Positions 53,088 through 63,042 of a DNA stretch of 64,000 nt are shown piece by piece (position 1 is the stretch's first letter; every line of letters starts with the position of its first letter). This DNA is from an uncultured Neptuniibacter sp. (GTDB lineage Bacteria; Pseudomonadota; Gammaproteobacteria; Pseudomonadales; Balneatricaceae): assembly GCF_947498015.1 (NCBI RefSeq), contig NZ_CANMIR010000004.1, positions 1 to 64,000 of the forward strand. The letters run 5' to 3'. Made by a program: the position numbers and the translations under genes. The notes under the pieces are model-generated. The model made no database searches. It saw nothing but the letters and a program-made list of their open reading frames with translations, and was not told where the DNA came from.

Positions 53088-55421
53088 ATGGCTGTGGATA
53101 CAGGCTTTATCCTGACACGTCAGCAGCAGGATAGCTCCCGTGGTATCAAGTTGACGTACTGGCTTCGTACCGATTCTCAGGTGATACCGGTTACGGTTAG
53201 TCAGCAGGAAGCTGTTTTCTTTATACATGATGAGCAGGCAGATAAAGTTGGATCTTTGGCCGTTCATCTTGATAAGTGGCGGCTTGCAAAGGTTCATCTC
53301 ACAGATCTGAACGGAAAAGGGGTACATGCCCTTTACTGCAGCAGCCTTAAAACCTACCGTCAGATTCAGGATCTTCTCCGAGAGCATCATATCCCTATGA
53401 TGGAGGAGGATATCCGGCATGCGGATCGCTACCTGATGGAGCGCTTTATACAGGGAGGGGTCGAGTTTCAGGTTGTAAATGGAGTTGCACAGCTTAAACC
53501 ATCCGATTATCTACCCCGCTTCAAAATCCTCTCTTTTGATCTTGAAACCACTATGCGTGCGGACAAAATTCTGTCGGCAGCTCTGTACACAGAAGAATTT
53601 CAATGTGTATTGATGCTCGGTGAGGGAGAGGATACGGAGCTCATCAGGTATTTTGATTCAGAAGCAGCCCTGTTAAGGGCATTTGTTCAGGGTGTTAGAG
53701 ACTGTGATCCAGACATCTTCATCGGCTGGAATGTTGTAGGGTTTGATTTTCGGGTACTGCAAAAGCGTTCTGAAGCGTTAGGTATTCCCATGAAGTTGGG
53801 GCGTGATGAGCAGCCAATGCAGCTTTATGAAAGTGGGCAGGGCAAGTTATTTGTCCGGCTCGCAGGACGAGTGGTGCTGGATGGGATTGATACTCTGAAA
53901 GGTGCTACCTATCAGTTTGAAAGCTATTCTCTGGAAAATGTATCACGTGAACTTCTCGATCGTGGCAAAGTGATAGACCATGTAGATGACCGTGGCGGGG
54001 AGATTCAACGGCTTTTTCGCGAAGATAAAGCGGCATTAGCTCGGTACAATTTGGAAGACTGCAAGCTTGTGTGGGACATCTTCGCTAAAGCTGATCTGAT
54101 CAGCTACCTTGTGGAGAGGGCACGCCTTACCGGTTTGCCTCTGGATAAAGTGGGAGGATCGGCTGCCGCCTTTGATAACCAGTACCTGCCTAACCTTCAT
54201 CGTGCAGGTTACGTTGCGCCTGAATACGCCACAGGGATCTCCGGGTTGGGGGCTCCTGGCGGGTATGTCATGGATTCTCTGCCTGGTCTATATCGTCATG
54301 TCCTGGTACTGGATTTTAAAAGCCTGTACCCCAGTATTATCAGGACCTTTAAGATTGATCCCTATGGCTTGTCAGAAGGCCTGAAACCGGGGGGGCAGCC
54401 TGATGATCTCATCCCCGGATTTAATCATGCGATCTTCTCCCGAAGTAAGACCATCCTGCCTGAATTGATTGAATCCTTATGGGCGGCAAGAGATCAAGCC
54501 AAGAAATCTCACAATAGTGCATTATCTCAGGCGATCAAAATCATCATGAACTCCTTTTATGGCGTGTTGGGCTCAAATGTTTGCCGTTTCTTCGATCAAC
54601 GGCTTTCCAGCTCGATCACGTTACGTGGTCATGAAATTTTGACTAAAACACGGGAGTGTATCGAGGAAAATTTTGGTTACAAGGTGATCTATGGCGATAC
54701 GGATTCGGTGTTTGTCTGGTTGGGTGATGATTTTCCGGAGCGGGATGCGGCTGCAAAAGGAGATGAATTGGCCAGGTATCTGAACCGATGGTGGCAGCAG
54801 AATCTTAATGATCGATTTCAGCTGGATTCGTTGTTAGAGATTGAGTTTGAAACCCATTATCGTCATTTTCTAATGCCGACTATGCGGCACTCAGAAAAAG
54901 GTACTAAGAAAAGATATGCGGGTCTTCGAGTCCAACAGGATGGTGGATCAAAGCTGGTCTTTAAAGGCCTTGAAAATGTCAGGACTGACTGGACCCCGGT
55001 GGCGCGTCAGCTTCAGGAGAAGCTTTATGAACGCGTGTTCCTGGGTCAAGAGTGGAAATCTTTGATAGTCGATACTGTCAACCAATTGAATACCGGTAAT
55101 CTTGATCAAAAGCTGATCTATCGTAAACGTATTCGTCAGCGTTTGGATCAGTATGTGAAAAACAGGCCACCCCATGTACAGGCGGGGTTAAAAGCTGAAC
55201 ATTTCTACCGGCAAAGTAATCGCCCCAGCCCTTATCGCTCTGGCAGCTATATCGAATATGTGATGACGGTTAATGGAGCTGAACCAAAGGAGTTTACAAA
55301 CTCGCCGTTGGATTATCAGCATTATCTGGAGAAACAGATACGTCCTGTATGTGAGACGATCATGCAGTTTCTGAACGAAGATTTTGATGAACTGGTCGCG
55401 CCGCAGCGGAGATTATTTTAG
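53088..55421 (+). CDS. polB: DNA polymerase II (family B)
   Basis: A 777-residue family B polymerase with proofreading, used in SOS repair and lesion bypass. Exonuclease motifs ExoI (SFDLETTM), ExoII (IGWNVVGFDFRVLQ) and ExoIII (YNLEDCKLVWDI) precede polymerase motifs A (LDFKSLYPSIIRTF), B (KIIMNSFYGVLG) and C (VIYGDTDSVFVW). Length and order match E. coli PolB (783 aa). The ATG at 53088 gives the family start (GFILTR); a GTG at 53058 is less likely. It is 38 bases from the mevalonate operon on the same strand and could be read through from it. Confidence 0.97.
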   Translation: MAVDTGFILTRQQQDSSRGIKLTYWLRTDSQVIPVTVSQQEAVFFIHDEQADKVGSLAVHLDKWRLAKVHLTDLNGKGVHALYCSSLKTYRQIQDLLREHHIPMMEEDIRHADRYLMERFIQGGVEFQVVNGVAQLKPSDYLPRFKILSFDLETTMRADKILSAALYTEEFQCVLMLGEGEDTELIRYFDSEAALLRAFVQGVRDCDPDIFIGWNVVGFDFRVLQKRSEALGIPMKLGRDEQPMQLYESGQGKLFVRLAGRVVLDGIDTLKGATYQFESYSLENVSRELLDRGKVIDHVDDRGGEIQRLFREDKAALARYNLEDCKLVWDIFAKADLISYLVERARLTGLPLDKVGGSAAAFDNQYLPNLHRAGYVAPEYATGISGLGAPGGYVMDSLPGLYRHVLVLDFKSLYPSIIRTFKIDPYGLSEGLKPGGQPDDLIPGFNHAIFSRSKTILPELIESLWAARDQAKKSHNSALSQAIKIIMNSFYGVLGSNVCRFFDQRLSSSITLRGHEILTKTRECIEENFGYKVIYGDTDSVFVWLGDDFPERDAAAKGDELARYLNRWWQQNLNDRFQLDSLLEIEFETHYRHFLMPTMRHSEKGTKKRYAGLRVQQDGGSKLVFKGLENVRTDWTPVARQLQEKLYERVFLGQEWKSLIVDTVNQLNTGNLDQKLIYRKRIRQRLDQYVKNRPPHVQAGLKAEHFYRQSNRPSPYRSGSYIEYVMTVNGAEPKEFTNSPLDYQHYLEKQIRPVCETIMQFLNEDFDELVAPQRRLF

Positions 55422-55423
55422 CC

Positions 55424-55633
55424 TCAAGCCTTTACGTCTATATGTAATCCCAGTGGGCTGAGTGGGTCAGTCCGCAGTTTGCCGGGGGCTGTTACTTCAA
55501 GTAACTGCATCACTTGTTCACCGGTTTGCTCAAATTGATCCTGAGCCATCTCTGCAGATTTCACTGCATGACTGCTTTGTGTCTGTTGAGCACTGGCTGC
55601 AGAAGCCGTAGCGGCTATCTCATTTACTTCCAT
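55424..55633 (-). CDS. Small YjfB-like putative motility protein
   Basis: A 69-residue protein matching the YjfB-type small motility family by its start MEVNEIAATASAASAQQTQ, a helical polar middle, and a hydrophobic VMQLLEV. The family is found near or co-regulated with flagellar genes in several bacteria, but its molecular role is unclear. It is convergent with polB, with a 2-base gap between stops. Confidence 0.65.
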   Translation of the reverse strand: MEVNEIAATASAASAQQTQSSHAVKSAEMAQDQFEQTGEQVMQLLEVTAPGKLRTDPLSPLGLHIDVKA

Positions 55634-55806
55634 AACTAAACCTGCTTGATTACGACTAACTGGCTGTAATCCATTTCAGCTTAATCGATCATATTAATAA
55701 CTATGTTTTATTCTATCGGCCTGAAGGGTTCAGGCTTGAATGAAAATTCAGTAAATCGTTACAGGGTTAATTTGGTCGTGGTGGGGTGACGCTATGAGGT
55801 TGAAGT

Positions 55807-55833
55807 AAAAAAAGCCACCTCAGAGGAGGTGGC
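55807..55833 (-). terminator. Terminator of the lutABC operon
   Basis: On the minus strand GCCACCTC (55833-55826) and GAGGTGGC (55821-55814) form an 8 bp stem with a 4-base loop, followed by seven T residues (55813-55807). Confidence 0.92.
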
Positions 55834-55855
55834 AAAGGTGGTTAAGAGACGAGGT

Positions 55856-56524
55856 TTAAACGTCTTTCAGGACAAAAATTACGAGTACACAGGGACCATG
55901 TGCTCCCATCTGAAGCTTTTGTCCGATATCGGCGCTTCGGGAGGGGCCTGTAATCATATTGACGGTACGAGGCATACTGTCGGGATGCTTGCGACGTAGT
56001 TGATTCCAGGCATCTTCATAGCTGCCGACGATGTCGGACTCTTTGAGTAATACTAAGTGACAGTCAGGCAGAAAGTTCAGCGTAGTAGGGCTTTCAGGTC
56101 GGGAATACAGCATCAGTGTTCCGGTTTCTGCAATACCAGCCATAGAGGTGGTTAAGCTGGCAACATCACCAGACTGAGCGATGCGCTGTTCACGTTGGAT
56201 ATCCCCTAGAGCGGCCCAGTCCAGCTCGTTAAGGCACTCGTCACTTGCACTGACCAGTGTCGAAAAGTCATGCTTTTTTAACCATTCTGAGACGGCGGCG
56301 GGTAACTGGCTGAGATGGTGAATATCGATCAACTCTGCCGCAGCACCAGAGGCCATCTCCCGAAACAGTTTAATCTGCCCCGCTTGGTCAAGTTGAGAGC
56401 GCTTTGGAATAATGGTTGCCTTATGGGCCTGGATTCTCTTCATTGCCGCTTTTTTCTGTTCCGCGGTGGCGGAGCCTCGACCCAAACCGTGGCGGATGTT
56501 ACTCAGGATCTCTGCTTTACTCAT
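55856..56524 (-). CDS. lutC: LutC-type lactate utilisation protein
   Basis: A 222-residue LUD-domain (YkgG/LutC) protein, third component of the LutABC L-lactate dehydrogenase complex. Seen are GIAETGTLMLYSRPESPTTLNFLPD and the C-terminal MITGPSRSADIGQKLQMGAHGP, both characteristic. It starts 2 bases after the lutB stop and ends at a strong terminator. Confidence 0.9.
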   Translation of the reverse strand: MSKAEILSNIRHGLGRGSATAEQKKAAMKRIQAHKATIIPKRSQLDQAGQIKLFREMASGAAAELIDIHHLSQLPAAVSEWLKKHDFSTLVSASDECLNELDWAALGDIQREQRIAQSGDVASLTTSMAGIAETGTLMLYSRPESPTTLNFLPDCHLVLLKESDIVGSYEDAWNQLRRKHPDSMPRTVNMITGPSRSADIGQKLQMGAHGPCVLVIFVLKDV

Positions 56525-56526
56525 CG

Positions 56527-57945
56527 TTACTCTCCCGCCTTCTGTTTAGCTTTCCACTGATCCATGAATGTTTTGCCCTGCGGTGCTGGCATATCGCGCC
56601 AGTCGGTCCAGCCTCCAGCTAAAGGTAGTTTTTTAATACGTCCTTTTTTGCCGGCGATACTACTCATAAACCAAGCCGAGCTACGGGCCAACCAACGATA
56701 GATCGCTGGGCGTTTGGCAAAGAAAGCCCATCCGGCAATGCCAAACCTGACCGCTTTAGGGGTCAGATGTTTTTCGAACTCTTTTTCTCGCCAATGGCGC
56801 ATCAGTTTAGGCAGTGGAATTCGAACAGGGCATACCTCCTCGCATTTGCCGCAAGAGGTGGATGCATTTGGCAGGTGAGCGGCTTTATCAATACCGATCA
56901 TCTTAGGTGTTAGCACCGACCCCATTGGACCAGGATAAACCCACCCATAGGAGTGACCGCCTACCGCGCCATAGACAGGGCAATGGTTCATACAGGAGGA
57001 GCAGCGAATACAGCGCAGCATATCCTGAAATTCACTGCCAACCATTTCACTGCGGCCGTTATCGACTAGTACTACGTGAAAGTTCTCTGGACCATCTTGA
57101 TCTGTGTCGCGCTTAGGGCCAGTTGATAGGGTGTTATATACCGTGAACTCCTGCCCTGTTGCTGAGCGTGCCAGTAAACGTAGGAACAAACTCATATCTT
57201 CAAGGGTGGGTACCACTTTCTCGATTGAAGTAATCACAATATGTGTTTTTGGCAGTGTTTGGGTCAGATCACCGTTACCTTCATTGGTTACGATAATGGT
57301 AGATCCCGTCTCTGCTACGAGAAAGTTAGCACCGGTAATACCCACATCTGCGCTAACAAATTGCTTACGCAGTACCTCGCGGGCTTCCTTCATAAGGGCC
57401 TGAGGATCTCCTGTTTTCGGGCGCTTATGGTGCTCGTGGAAGGTCTCCGAGACATCGTCCACATTCAGGTGAATCGCGGGCGCAATAATGTGACTAGGAT
57501 GATCGTCACGTAGTTGCAGAATGTATTCACCTAAGTCTGTTTCTATGGGTTGAACGCCATTCTTCTCTAGGTAATCATTTAGGTTGATCTCTTCTGAGAC
57601 CATGGATTTACCTTTAGTAACTGTTTTGGCATTAACCTGTTTGCAGATATCTAAAATTGCCTGGTTGGCATCATCACCGGTTCGGCACCAATGTACATGC
57701 CCTCCGTTTTCTACCACCTTACTTTCAAACTGTTCCAGATAGATATCCAGGTTCTGGATGATATGGTTCTTTAGATCGCGTGCTTCATCACGGAGCTCTT
57801 CAAATTCGGGTAGTCGCTTTATTGCGTTTGCCCGATTGACAGGAAAGCCGTATTTGAACTGACTTAGTGCCTCCTGTAACTCGACATTTTTAAGAGCGAT
57901 GCGGGCGTTCTCTTTAAACTGTGGACTCTTGATTTGCATAGTCAT
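56527..57945 (-). CDS. lutB: LutB-type iron-sulfur lactate oxidation protein
   Basis: A 472-residue LutB/YkgF protein with an N-terminal LUD domain (GITGANFLVAETGSTIIVTNEG) and two ferredoxin-type 4Fe-4S motifs (CIRCSSCMNHCP, about 310-321, and CGKCEEVCP, about 367-375). It acts with LutA and LutC in membrane-associated oxidation of lactate to pyruvate. It starts 10 bases after lutA. Confidence 0.93.
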   Translation of the reverse strand: MTMQIKSPQFKENARIALKNVELQEALSQFKYGFPVNRANAIKRLPEFEELRDEARDLKNHIIQNLDIYLEQFESKVVENGGHVHWCRTGDDANQAILDICKQVNAKTVTKGKSMVSEEINLNDYLEKNGVQPIETDLGEYILQLRDDHPSHIIAPAIHLNVDDVSETFHEHHKRPKTGDPQALMKEAREVLRKQFVSADVGITGANFLVAETGSTIIVTNEGNGDLTQTLPKTHIVITSIEKVVPTLEDMSLFLRLLARSATGQEFTVYNTLSTGPKRDTDQDGPENFHVVLVDNGRSEMVGSEFQDMLRCIRCSSCMNHCPVYGAVGGHSYGWVYPGPMGSVLTPKMIGIDKAAHLPNASTSCGKCEEVCPVRIPLPKLMRHWREKEFEKHLTPKAVRFGIAGWAFFAKRPAIYRWLARSSAWFMSSIAGKKGRIKKLPLAGGWTDWRDMPAPQGKTFMDQWKAKQKAGE

Positions 57946-57954
57946 ACTCCCGCC

Positions 57955-58743
57955 TTAAAGCGCTTTTGCCAGATCATAATCGGCTTCACCGATCGCTGGG
58001 GTGTCGGTCATATCAGCCAATATTTCGACTATGTGGCGGGCCTCAATTGTCTTGCCTTCGCGTTTAAGTTTGCCTGCCATATTGAGTAGGCAACCGAGAT
58101 CGCCTCCAACAAGGGTGCTGGCGCCGGAATCGCTGATGTATTGGGTTTTGTTAGAGACCATACGATTTGAAATATCCGGATATTTAACACAGAAGGTCCC
58201 GCCAAAACCACAGCATGTTTCTGCTTCCTCCATCTCATTGAGCGTTAGGTTGGCTACTTTTGACAGCAGCTTTCTGGGTTGCTCTTTGACGCCTAGCTGG
58301 CGAAGGCCGGAACAGGAGTCGTGGTAGGTGATCGTGCCTTCAAAAGCCGCATTGATCTTATCGAAATCGACAATGTCTGTTAGAAACTGAGTGATCTCGA
58401 ATGCGCGGGATTTTAAATTCTCTGCCCGTGCTTTCCAGGGATCATCCTCATCAAAAACATCAGGATAATAGTGAAGCATGCCGATACAGGAGCCTGAAGG
58501 ACCGACCACATACTCATAACCATCAAATGCCTCTATGGTTTGTCGAGCGATATCTGCGGTTGTGGACTTATCTCCAGAGTTGTAAGCAGGTTGGCCGCAA
58601 CAGGTTTGTTTTTCAGGGACTTCGACTGTGCATCCGGCTGCTTCAAGCAATTTTACCGTTGCGAACGCCACACTGGGCCTAAACATATCAGCCAGGCAGG
58701 TTACAAAGAGTCCTACTCTGGGGCTGTTAATTGTGTTTGTCAT
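57955..58743 (-). CDS. lutA: LutA-type CCG-domain lactate oxidation protein
   Basis: A 262-residue LutA/YkgE protein with two CCG domains (KQTCCGQPAYNSGD and AETCCGFGGTFCVKYP), related to the heterodisulfide reductase and GlpC cysteine-rich domains. It is the first gene of lutABC, transcribed divergently from a FadR-type regulator with an operator between them. No lactate permease is visible. Confidence 0.93.
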   Translation of the reverse strand: MTNTINSPRVGLFVTCLADMFRPSVAFATVKLLEAAGCTVEVPEKQTCCGQPAYNSGDKSTTADIARQTIEAFDGYEYVVGPSGSCIGMLHYYPDVFDEDDPWKARAENLKSRAFEITQFLTDIVDFDKINAAFEGTITYHDSCSGLRQLGVKEQPRKLLSKVANLTLNEMEEAETCCGFGGTFCVKYPDISNRMVSNKTQYISDSGASTLVGGDLGCLLNMAGKLKREGKTIEARHIVEILADMTDTPAIGEADYDLAKAL

Positions 58744-58889
58744 GGTTTATTTCGCTATTTAGAGCGCTGGGCTAAACAGCTGGCCGGGTGCGCTAATTGT
58801 TATTTTGATTTTTGATCTATCGAAAATGTTCGTGGTGATAGAGGAAAGATAGTTAAGTGGTTGGCGAAAAGAAATGCTAGACTGCTAAC

Positions 58890-58900
58890 TGGTCTGACCA
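58890..58900. promoter_or_regulatory. Operator for the FadR-type lactate regulator
   Basis: A perfect palindrome TGGTCTGACCA fits the TGGTNNNACCA core typical of FadR-subfamily GntR regulators such as LldR and PdhR. It is in the divergent lutA/regulator gap, 18 bases before the regulator start, where binding would repress the regulator and probably lutABC. Confidence 0.65.
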
Positions 58901-58918
58901 AGAGGAGTGTAGCAAGCG

Positions 58919-59620
58919 ATGAGCATCAAACAGCTCAGCAGAAGTCAGCAATTGAGTCGTATACTTCAGGAGCAGATTCTTTTCGGTGATATCTGTCCGG
59001 GTCATAAGCTTCCTTCGCAACGTGTGCTCTCGGATGAATATCAGCTCTCACGTGCAACGGTGAGGGAAGCACTACAGGATCTTGAATCTAAAGGGATGAT
59101 CTCCACTTATCGTGGAGGGGGTAGTCTCTGTGAAAATTTACTTGACCCCCACTTTGATCTTCAGGTTGAGGGGGCGGGTGATAATTTTGAGTTTCAGGTT
59201 CAGGTCATGGAGATGAGAGCCGCTCTGGAAGGAGAGGCTGCCTTCTATGCTGCTTTGCGGGCGACAGATGAACAATTGGAAAAGATCGGTCGTGAGTACC
59301 ATGCGATGCAGGCCCGAGGTAGTGGTGTGACCACCTTATCTAAGGCAAAAGCAGATCTCCGCTTTCATATGATGATAGCTGAAGCCAGTCATCACTTATT
59401 AGTAATCTCATTTAGCCAGATATTTTATAGCCGCTATTTTAATGCGATCTATGGGGTATTGGATCGCACTTTAAAAAAGTTTGGGCGCTATCCTGATGGT
59501 ATCAGTGCTCAACATACACAGATCTATCAGGCGTTACTTAATCGTGACCCTAAGTTGGCAAAGCAGGTGGCTTCAGATCATATCGACTATACTCGCAGGC
59601 AGTTAGAAGAAGCGGAGTGA
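58919..59620 (+). CDS. FadR-subfamily GntR transcriptional regulator (LutR/LldR-like)
   Basis: A 233-residue regulator with an N-terminal winged helix (about 8-75, GHKLPSQRVLSDEYQLSRAT; VREALQDLESKGMI) and a C-terminal FCD ligand-binding domain (about 90-220, VMEMRAALEGEAAF; FHMMIAEASHHLLV). Divergent placement from lutABC and the operator at 58890 point to lactate-responsive control. A GAGGAG site lies 11 bases before the ATG. Confidence 0.9.
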   Translation: MSIKQLSRSQQLSRILQEQILFGDICPGHKLPSQRVLSDEYQLSRATVREALQDLESKGMISTYRGGGSLCENLLDPHFDLQVEGAGDNFEFQVQVMEMRAALEGEAAFYAALRATDEQLEKIGREYHAMQARGSGVTTLSKAKADLRFHMMIAEASHHLLVISFSQIFYSRYFNAIYGVLDRTLKKFGRYPDGISAQHTQIYQALLNRDPKLAKQVASDHIDYTRRQLEEAE

Positions 59621-59667
59621 GCTCTGGCCTAAGTGTAAGCTTAGGTGTCTATCAATGGAGGCACGAG

Positions 59668-62600
59668 ATGAAAATAGGTAAAGCGCTACTCTGTCTGATC
59701 AGTAGCAGTGTTCTACTGTTCTCTGTGCTGGTGTCAGCCTCTGTGGAATCGGATATTGAGCAGTATCAGGGACAACTTGATGGTTTAGAAGCAAGTGAGG
59801 TTCCTGCTGATCGAAGTCGTCGATTAATTCTGCAAAAAATCGTCACGGCTCTGAAAAGTCAGTTGCAACTCAATGAGCGCATATTGACGCTCAAACAGGA
59901 ACTGGATAAACAGCCAGACACGCTTCTCACCCTAGAAGAGAGCCTTCAAGTGGCACCGCATGAGCCGGAGCTGCCCGATGCCAAAGTAAGCGATACCGCT
60001 CTTGAAAATCTGATCACTGTGACTAATACCCGCCTACTTGAGCTAAAAAGTGATCAGGCAAAGTTTAAACAGACAGAGACTCAGGCAGCGCTTAACCTGG
60101 CGAATATTCGTGAACAACTATCTGAGTTGAAGGGGATATCTGAGAATGTTCTCAGGGAAAACTTCCCGGCTAACAATGACCTTTCAGAGCCTTTTCAGGC
60201 AGCGCTATTTACGGAAAAGAATCTTAAAATACAGTCGTTCGAGCTGGCTCTGCTTGTCCTGCCTAAGCGGATTGAGATTGCTAAACTCAACTGGCAGCGC
60301 CTTGAAGAGGAACGGCTGCTGAAGAGTCGTTACCTGGAAAATCTTTTATCAATAAAACAGTCGCGTCAACGTAAGCGTGCGGAGGAGACGCTACAGGAAC
60401 TGGATCGTGAGAATACACCGCAAAAATCTGAACCTGCTCTGAGCTTAGAGGAGCAAAAAAATAAACAGTTATCTGATGCATTACGAAAGATCCTGAAACA
60501 GATAGAAGAAAGTGATCTGGAACGTCGGGCGTTGCAGGACCGATTATCCCTGTTAACGCATTCGTTCAGCACTATCTCTCAGCAATTGGAACTGAATGTT
60601 AGCCATATTACACCGGATCAGATTCAATTTATTTTGGCCAATCGTGAGCCGATTGATCCTGATCAGCTAGAGAAAGATATCGCCTTACTCCAGTTGGCAG
60701 AGAGTCAACTTGAGCAGTCGAGAAATAGTTTGCTAGCCACCGTGCGGGAAGGGGATGAGGTCGCTGATGAGACTCTTACACAAGGACTCAGGGCAATTCA
60801 GTCTAATCGTATCAAGCTCCTGGATCAGAGCATTGATGCTCATAGCCAGTTGGTGGCGAGCCTGACTCAGGTACTTCAGTTGCAGCGTCAGATTAACCTG
60901 AAGATAGAAGCCAATCGTGAATTGATCAGCCAGCACCTTCTATGGAATCCGGTGACCCGAGAAGTTGATCTGGCATGGCCAAAATCTCTCTATCTGTCTG
61001 CAGTGGAATTGGCTCAGCATTGGTATGAGCGTTCACCCGAATCGATCATAAAACCACATGGGAATCTTTACCTGCGACTGAGTATCCTCGGAGTCGCTGT
61101 GATGCTGTGTTTGTGGGTACGAGTTTACCTTCTACATCATCAAAAGCTATGGGCGGACCAGATAGGTAATGTTGTAACTGACCGGTTTCATCATACGCTT
61201 CAGTTGTTTCTGCTGATGCCATTGGCATCTTTAGGCATACCTCTGCTGATCTGGGTGGTGGGTAAAAGTATATTGAATCCCGATCATCCAGACGCTGTTC
61301 AATTGGCAGCTATATTGAGGGTCACTGGGCTATCAACCTGGATCGTACTGGTGTTGAGGGGCTGGTTGCAGAGACCTGATGGGATGTTTTGCAGTCATTT
61401 CGGTTTAAATGAGCAGTTAGCGCTAGGTTTTCGTCGGCGGCTTACGTGGATCTATCTGGTTGGCTTGCCACTCCTGATATTCCAGATCTATCTCTGGGAG
61501 ATCGATAGCGAAGAGATGCGTTCGGGGCTGGTACGATTAACAGTGATTAGTTTGCTACTGGTTGTTGGCTTCATATTGGCCAGTTTGCTGCGGCATCGCC
61601 ATCAGTGGAAAGCGGCTGATCGATGGTGGGTCAAAACTCAGGCGTGGGTGTTTAGTCTGCTTGTTTTCTGCCTGCTAATGCTGTTATTGGCAGGGATGGG
61701 CTATCTGTTTACCGTTAACTTCCTGATCTATGCTCTGTTTCAGCTCCTTGGTTTGATCCTGTTGGCGTATATTTTCTACAAAATGGGGATGCGTCTGGTT
61801 CTGATCTCCAAGCGCCGGCTGGAATTTGATCGTGCAAAGGAGCGCCGGGCTGAAATATTAGCGGCCAGAGAAAATCATGATGAGGAGCCGTCACCGCTAG
61901 AAACAAACTACCTGAATTTGCGTACTATCTCAGATCATTCGAAGACATTGCTGAAAACTGCAACCATCGTTGTGTTTGTATCTATGATGTGGTCTCTGAT
62001 GGGGGGATATTTCACCTTTTTCGGGGCGTTAGATAACGTTGAACTGTGGAGTACGATCAGCACAGATGGCACAACATTGCAGATTACTCTGAAGTCTGTT
62101 GTCTTTGGAATTGCGATTCTAGCCCTATGCTTAGTGGGGGCTCACAACCTTCCCGGATTATTGCAGCTTTTGGTTCTGCGTAATCTGAACTTATCACCCG
62201 GTACAGGCTATGCAGTAAGCTCTCTGATCAAGTATGCCCTTATTCTGTTTGGCATTTTTAGTGCGTTTTCGAGTTTTGGACTTGAGTGGGGCAAGCTTCA
62301 GTGGCTGGTGGCTGCTTTAGGGGTGGGTTTGGGGTTTGGTTTGCAGGAGATAGTTGCCAACTTTGTTTCTGGTCTGATTATTTTATTTGAAAAGCCAGTA
62401 AGGATTGGAGATACCGTCACAATTGATAATTTGACAGGAACGGTCACACGCATTCAGATCAGGGCTACAACCATTGTAGATTGGGATCGAAAAGAGGTGA
62501 TTATCCCGAATAAAACGTTTATTACCCAACAGTTGATCAACTGGTCGTTAACCGATTCGATTACACGAATTGTGATACCTGTCGGGGTGGCTTACGGTTC

Positions 62601-62859
62601 TGATACTGAACGTGCTAAGTCTCTTATGCTACAGGCAGCGATGGAAGAGGAGAGGGTTCTCAAAGAACCAAAGCCCGAAGTCTTTTTTACTGCATTTGGG
62701 GATAGTGCGCTGAATCTGGAGTTACGGCTTTATGTGAATGCGATGTCTGATCGGCTGGAGATGACTCATCGTGTAAACACCGCGATTGATATGAAGTTTA
62801 AAGAGGCCGGAATTGAGATCGCTTTCCCACAGCTTGATGTTCATCTGAAACGCAGTTGA
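59668..62859 (+). CDS. Large MscS-family mechanosensitive channel (MscK/MscM-like)
   Basis: A 1063-residue inner-membrane channel. It has a signal peptide (ALLCLISSSVLLFSVLVSA), a long periplasmic coiled-coil domain (about 30-460), about eight membrane helices (about 475-830) and a C-terminal MscS core. The pore and beta-domain region reads ALGVGLGFGLQEIVANFVSG followed by EKPVRIGDTVTID. Such proteins release solutes on hypo-osmotic shock; length and layout match MscK/YjeP types. The ATG at 59668 with GGAGG six bases upstream is preferred over the frame start at 59617, which overlaps the regulator gene. Confidence 0.92.
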   Translation: MKIGKALLCLISSSVLLFSVLVSASVESDIEQYQGQLDGLEASEVPADRSRRLILQKIVTALKSQLQLNERILTLKQELDKQPDTLLTLEESLQVAPHEPELPDAKVSDTALENLITVTNTRLLELKSDQAKFKQTETQAALNLANIREQLSELKGISENVLRENFPANNDLSEPFQAALFTEKNLKIQSFELALLVLPKRIEIAKLNWQRLEEERLLKSRYLENLLSIKQSRQRKRAEETLQELDRENTPQKSEPALSLEEQKNKQLSDALRKILKQIEESDLERRALQDRLSLLTHSFSTISQQLELNVSHITPDQIQFILANREPIDPDQLEKDIALLQLAESQLEQSRNSLLATVREGDEVADETLTQGLRAIQSNRIKLLDQSIDAHSQLVASLTQVLQLQRQINLKIEANRELISQHLLWNPVTREVDLAWPKSLYLSAVELAQHWYERSPESIIKPHGNLYLRLSILGVAVMLCLWVRVYLLHHQKLWADQIGNVVTDRFHHTLQLFLLMPLASLGIPLLIWVVGKSILNPDHPDAVQLAAILRVTGLSTWIVLVLRGWLQRPDGMFCSHFGLNEQLALGFRRRLTWIYLVGLPLLIFQIYLWEIDSEEMRSGLVRLTVISLLLVVGFILASLLRHRHQWKAADRWWVKTQAWVFSLLVFCLLMLLLAGMGYLFTVNFLIYALFQLLGLILLAYIFYKMGMRLVLISKRRLEFDRAKERRAEILAARENHDEEPSPLETNYLNLRTISDHSKTLLKTATIVVFVSMMWSLMGGYFTFFGALDNVELWSTISTDGTTLQITLKSVVFGIAILALCLVGAHNLPGLLQLLVLRNLNLSPGTGYAVSSLIKYALILFGIFSAFSSFGLEWGKLQWLVAALGVGLGFGLQEIVANFVSGLIILFEKPVRIGDTVTIDNLTGTVTRIQIRATTIVDWDRKEVIIPNKTFITQQLINWSLTDSITRIVIPVGVAYGSDTERAKSLMLQAAMEEERVLKEPKPEVFFTAFGDSALNLELRLYVNAMSDRLEMTHRVNTAIDMKFKEAGIEIAFPQLDVHLKRS

Positions 62860-62963
62860 GTAACTTATTTCAACAATCAATCGTTTCGAACTAAAAACGT
62901 TCGACACTATAAGATCCTACTAGCCTCTATAGCTTTAATTCCTTACAATGCGCCCACTCGCAC

Positions 62964-63042
62964 CGTACTTGGTTTGTACGACATCGAGATGTATAGCATT
63001 TAATAAGTGGCCTCACGTATGGGTCACCACTGATACCAAGGA
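62964..63042 (+). promoter_or_regulatory. thrS leader with two tRNA-Thr anticodon-arm mimics
   Basis: Two hairpins precede thrS. Hairpin I is CGTAC/GTACG (62964-62968, 62976-62980), a 5 bp stem with a 7-base loop TTGGTTT, so bases 3-5 of the loop read GGT, the GGU threonine anticodon after a U at position 33. Hairpin II is GTGGCCT/GGGTCAC (63007-63013, 63021-63027, with G-U pairs) and a 7-base loop CACGTAT, where the same positions read CGT, the other threonine anticodon. An unpaired A/T-rich spacer separates them, and AAGGA at 63038-63042 follows. This is the layout of the E. coli thrS operator, where ThrRS binds two such arms and blocks the ribosome. Confidence 0.7.

Noticed and set aside
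62886..62904. TCGAAC/GTTCGA hairpin after the channel gene as an intrinsic terminator
   Set aside because: Only a 6 bp stem without a following T tract; too weak to call.
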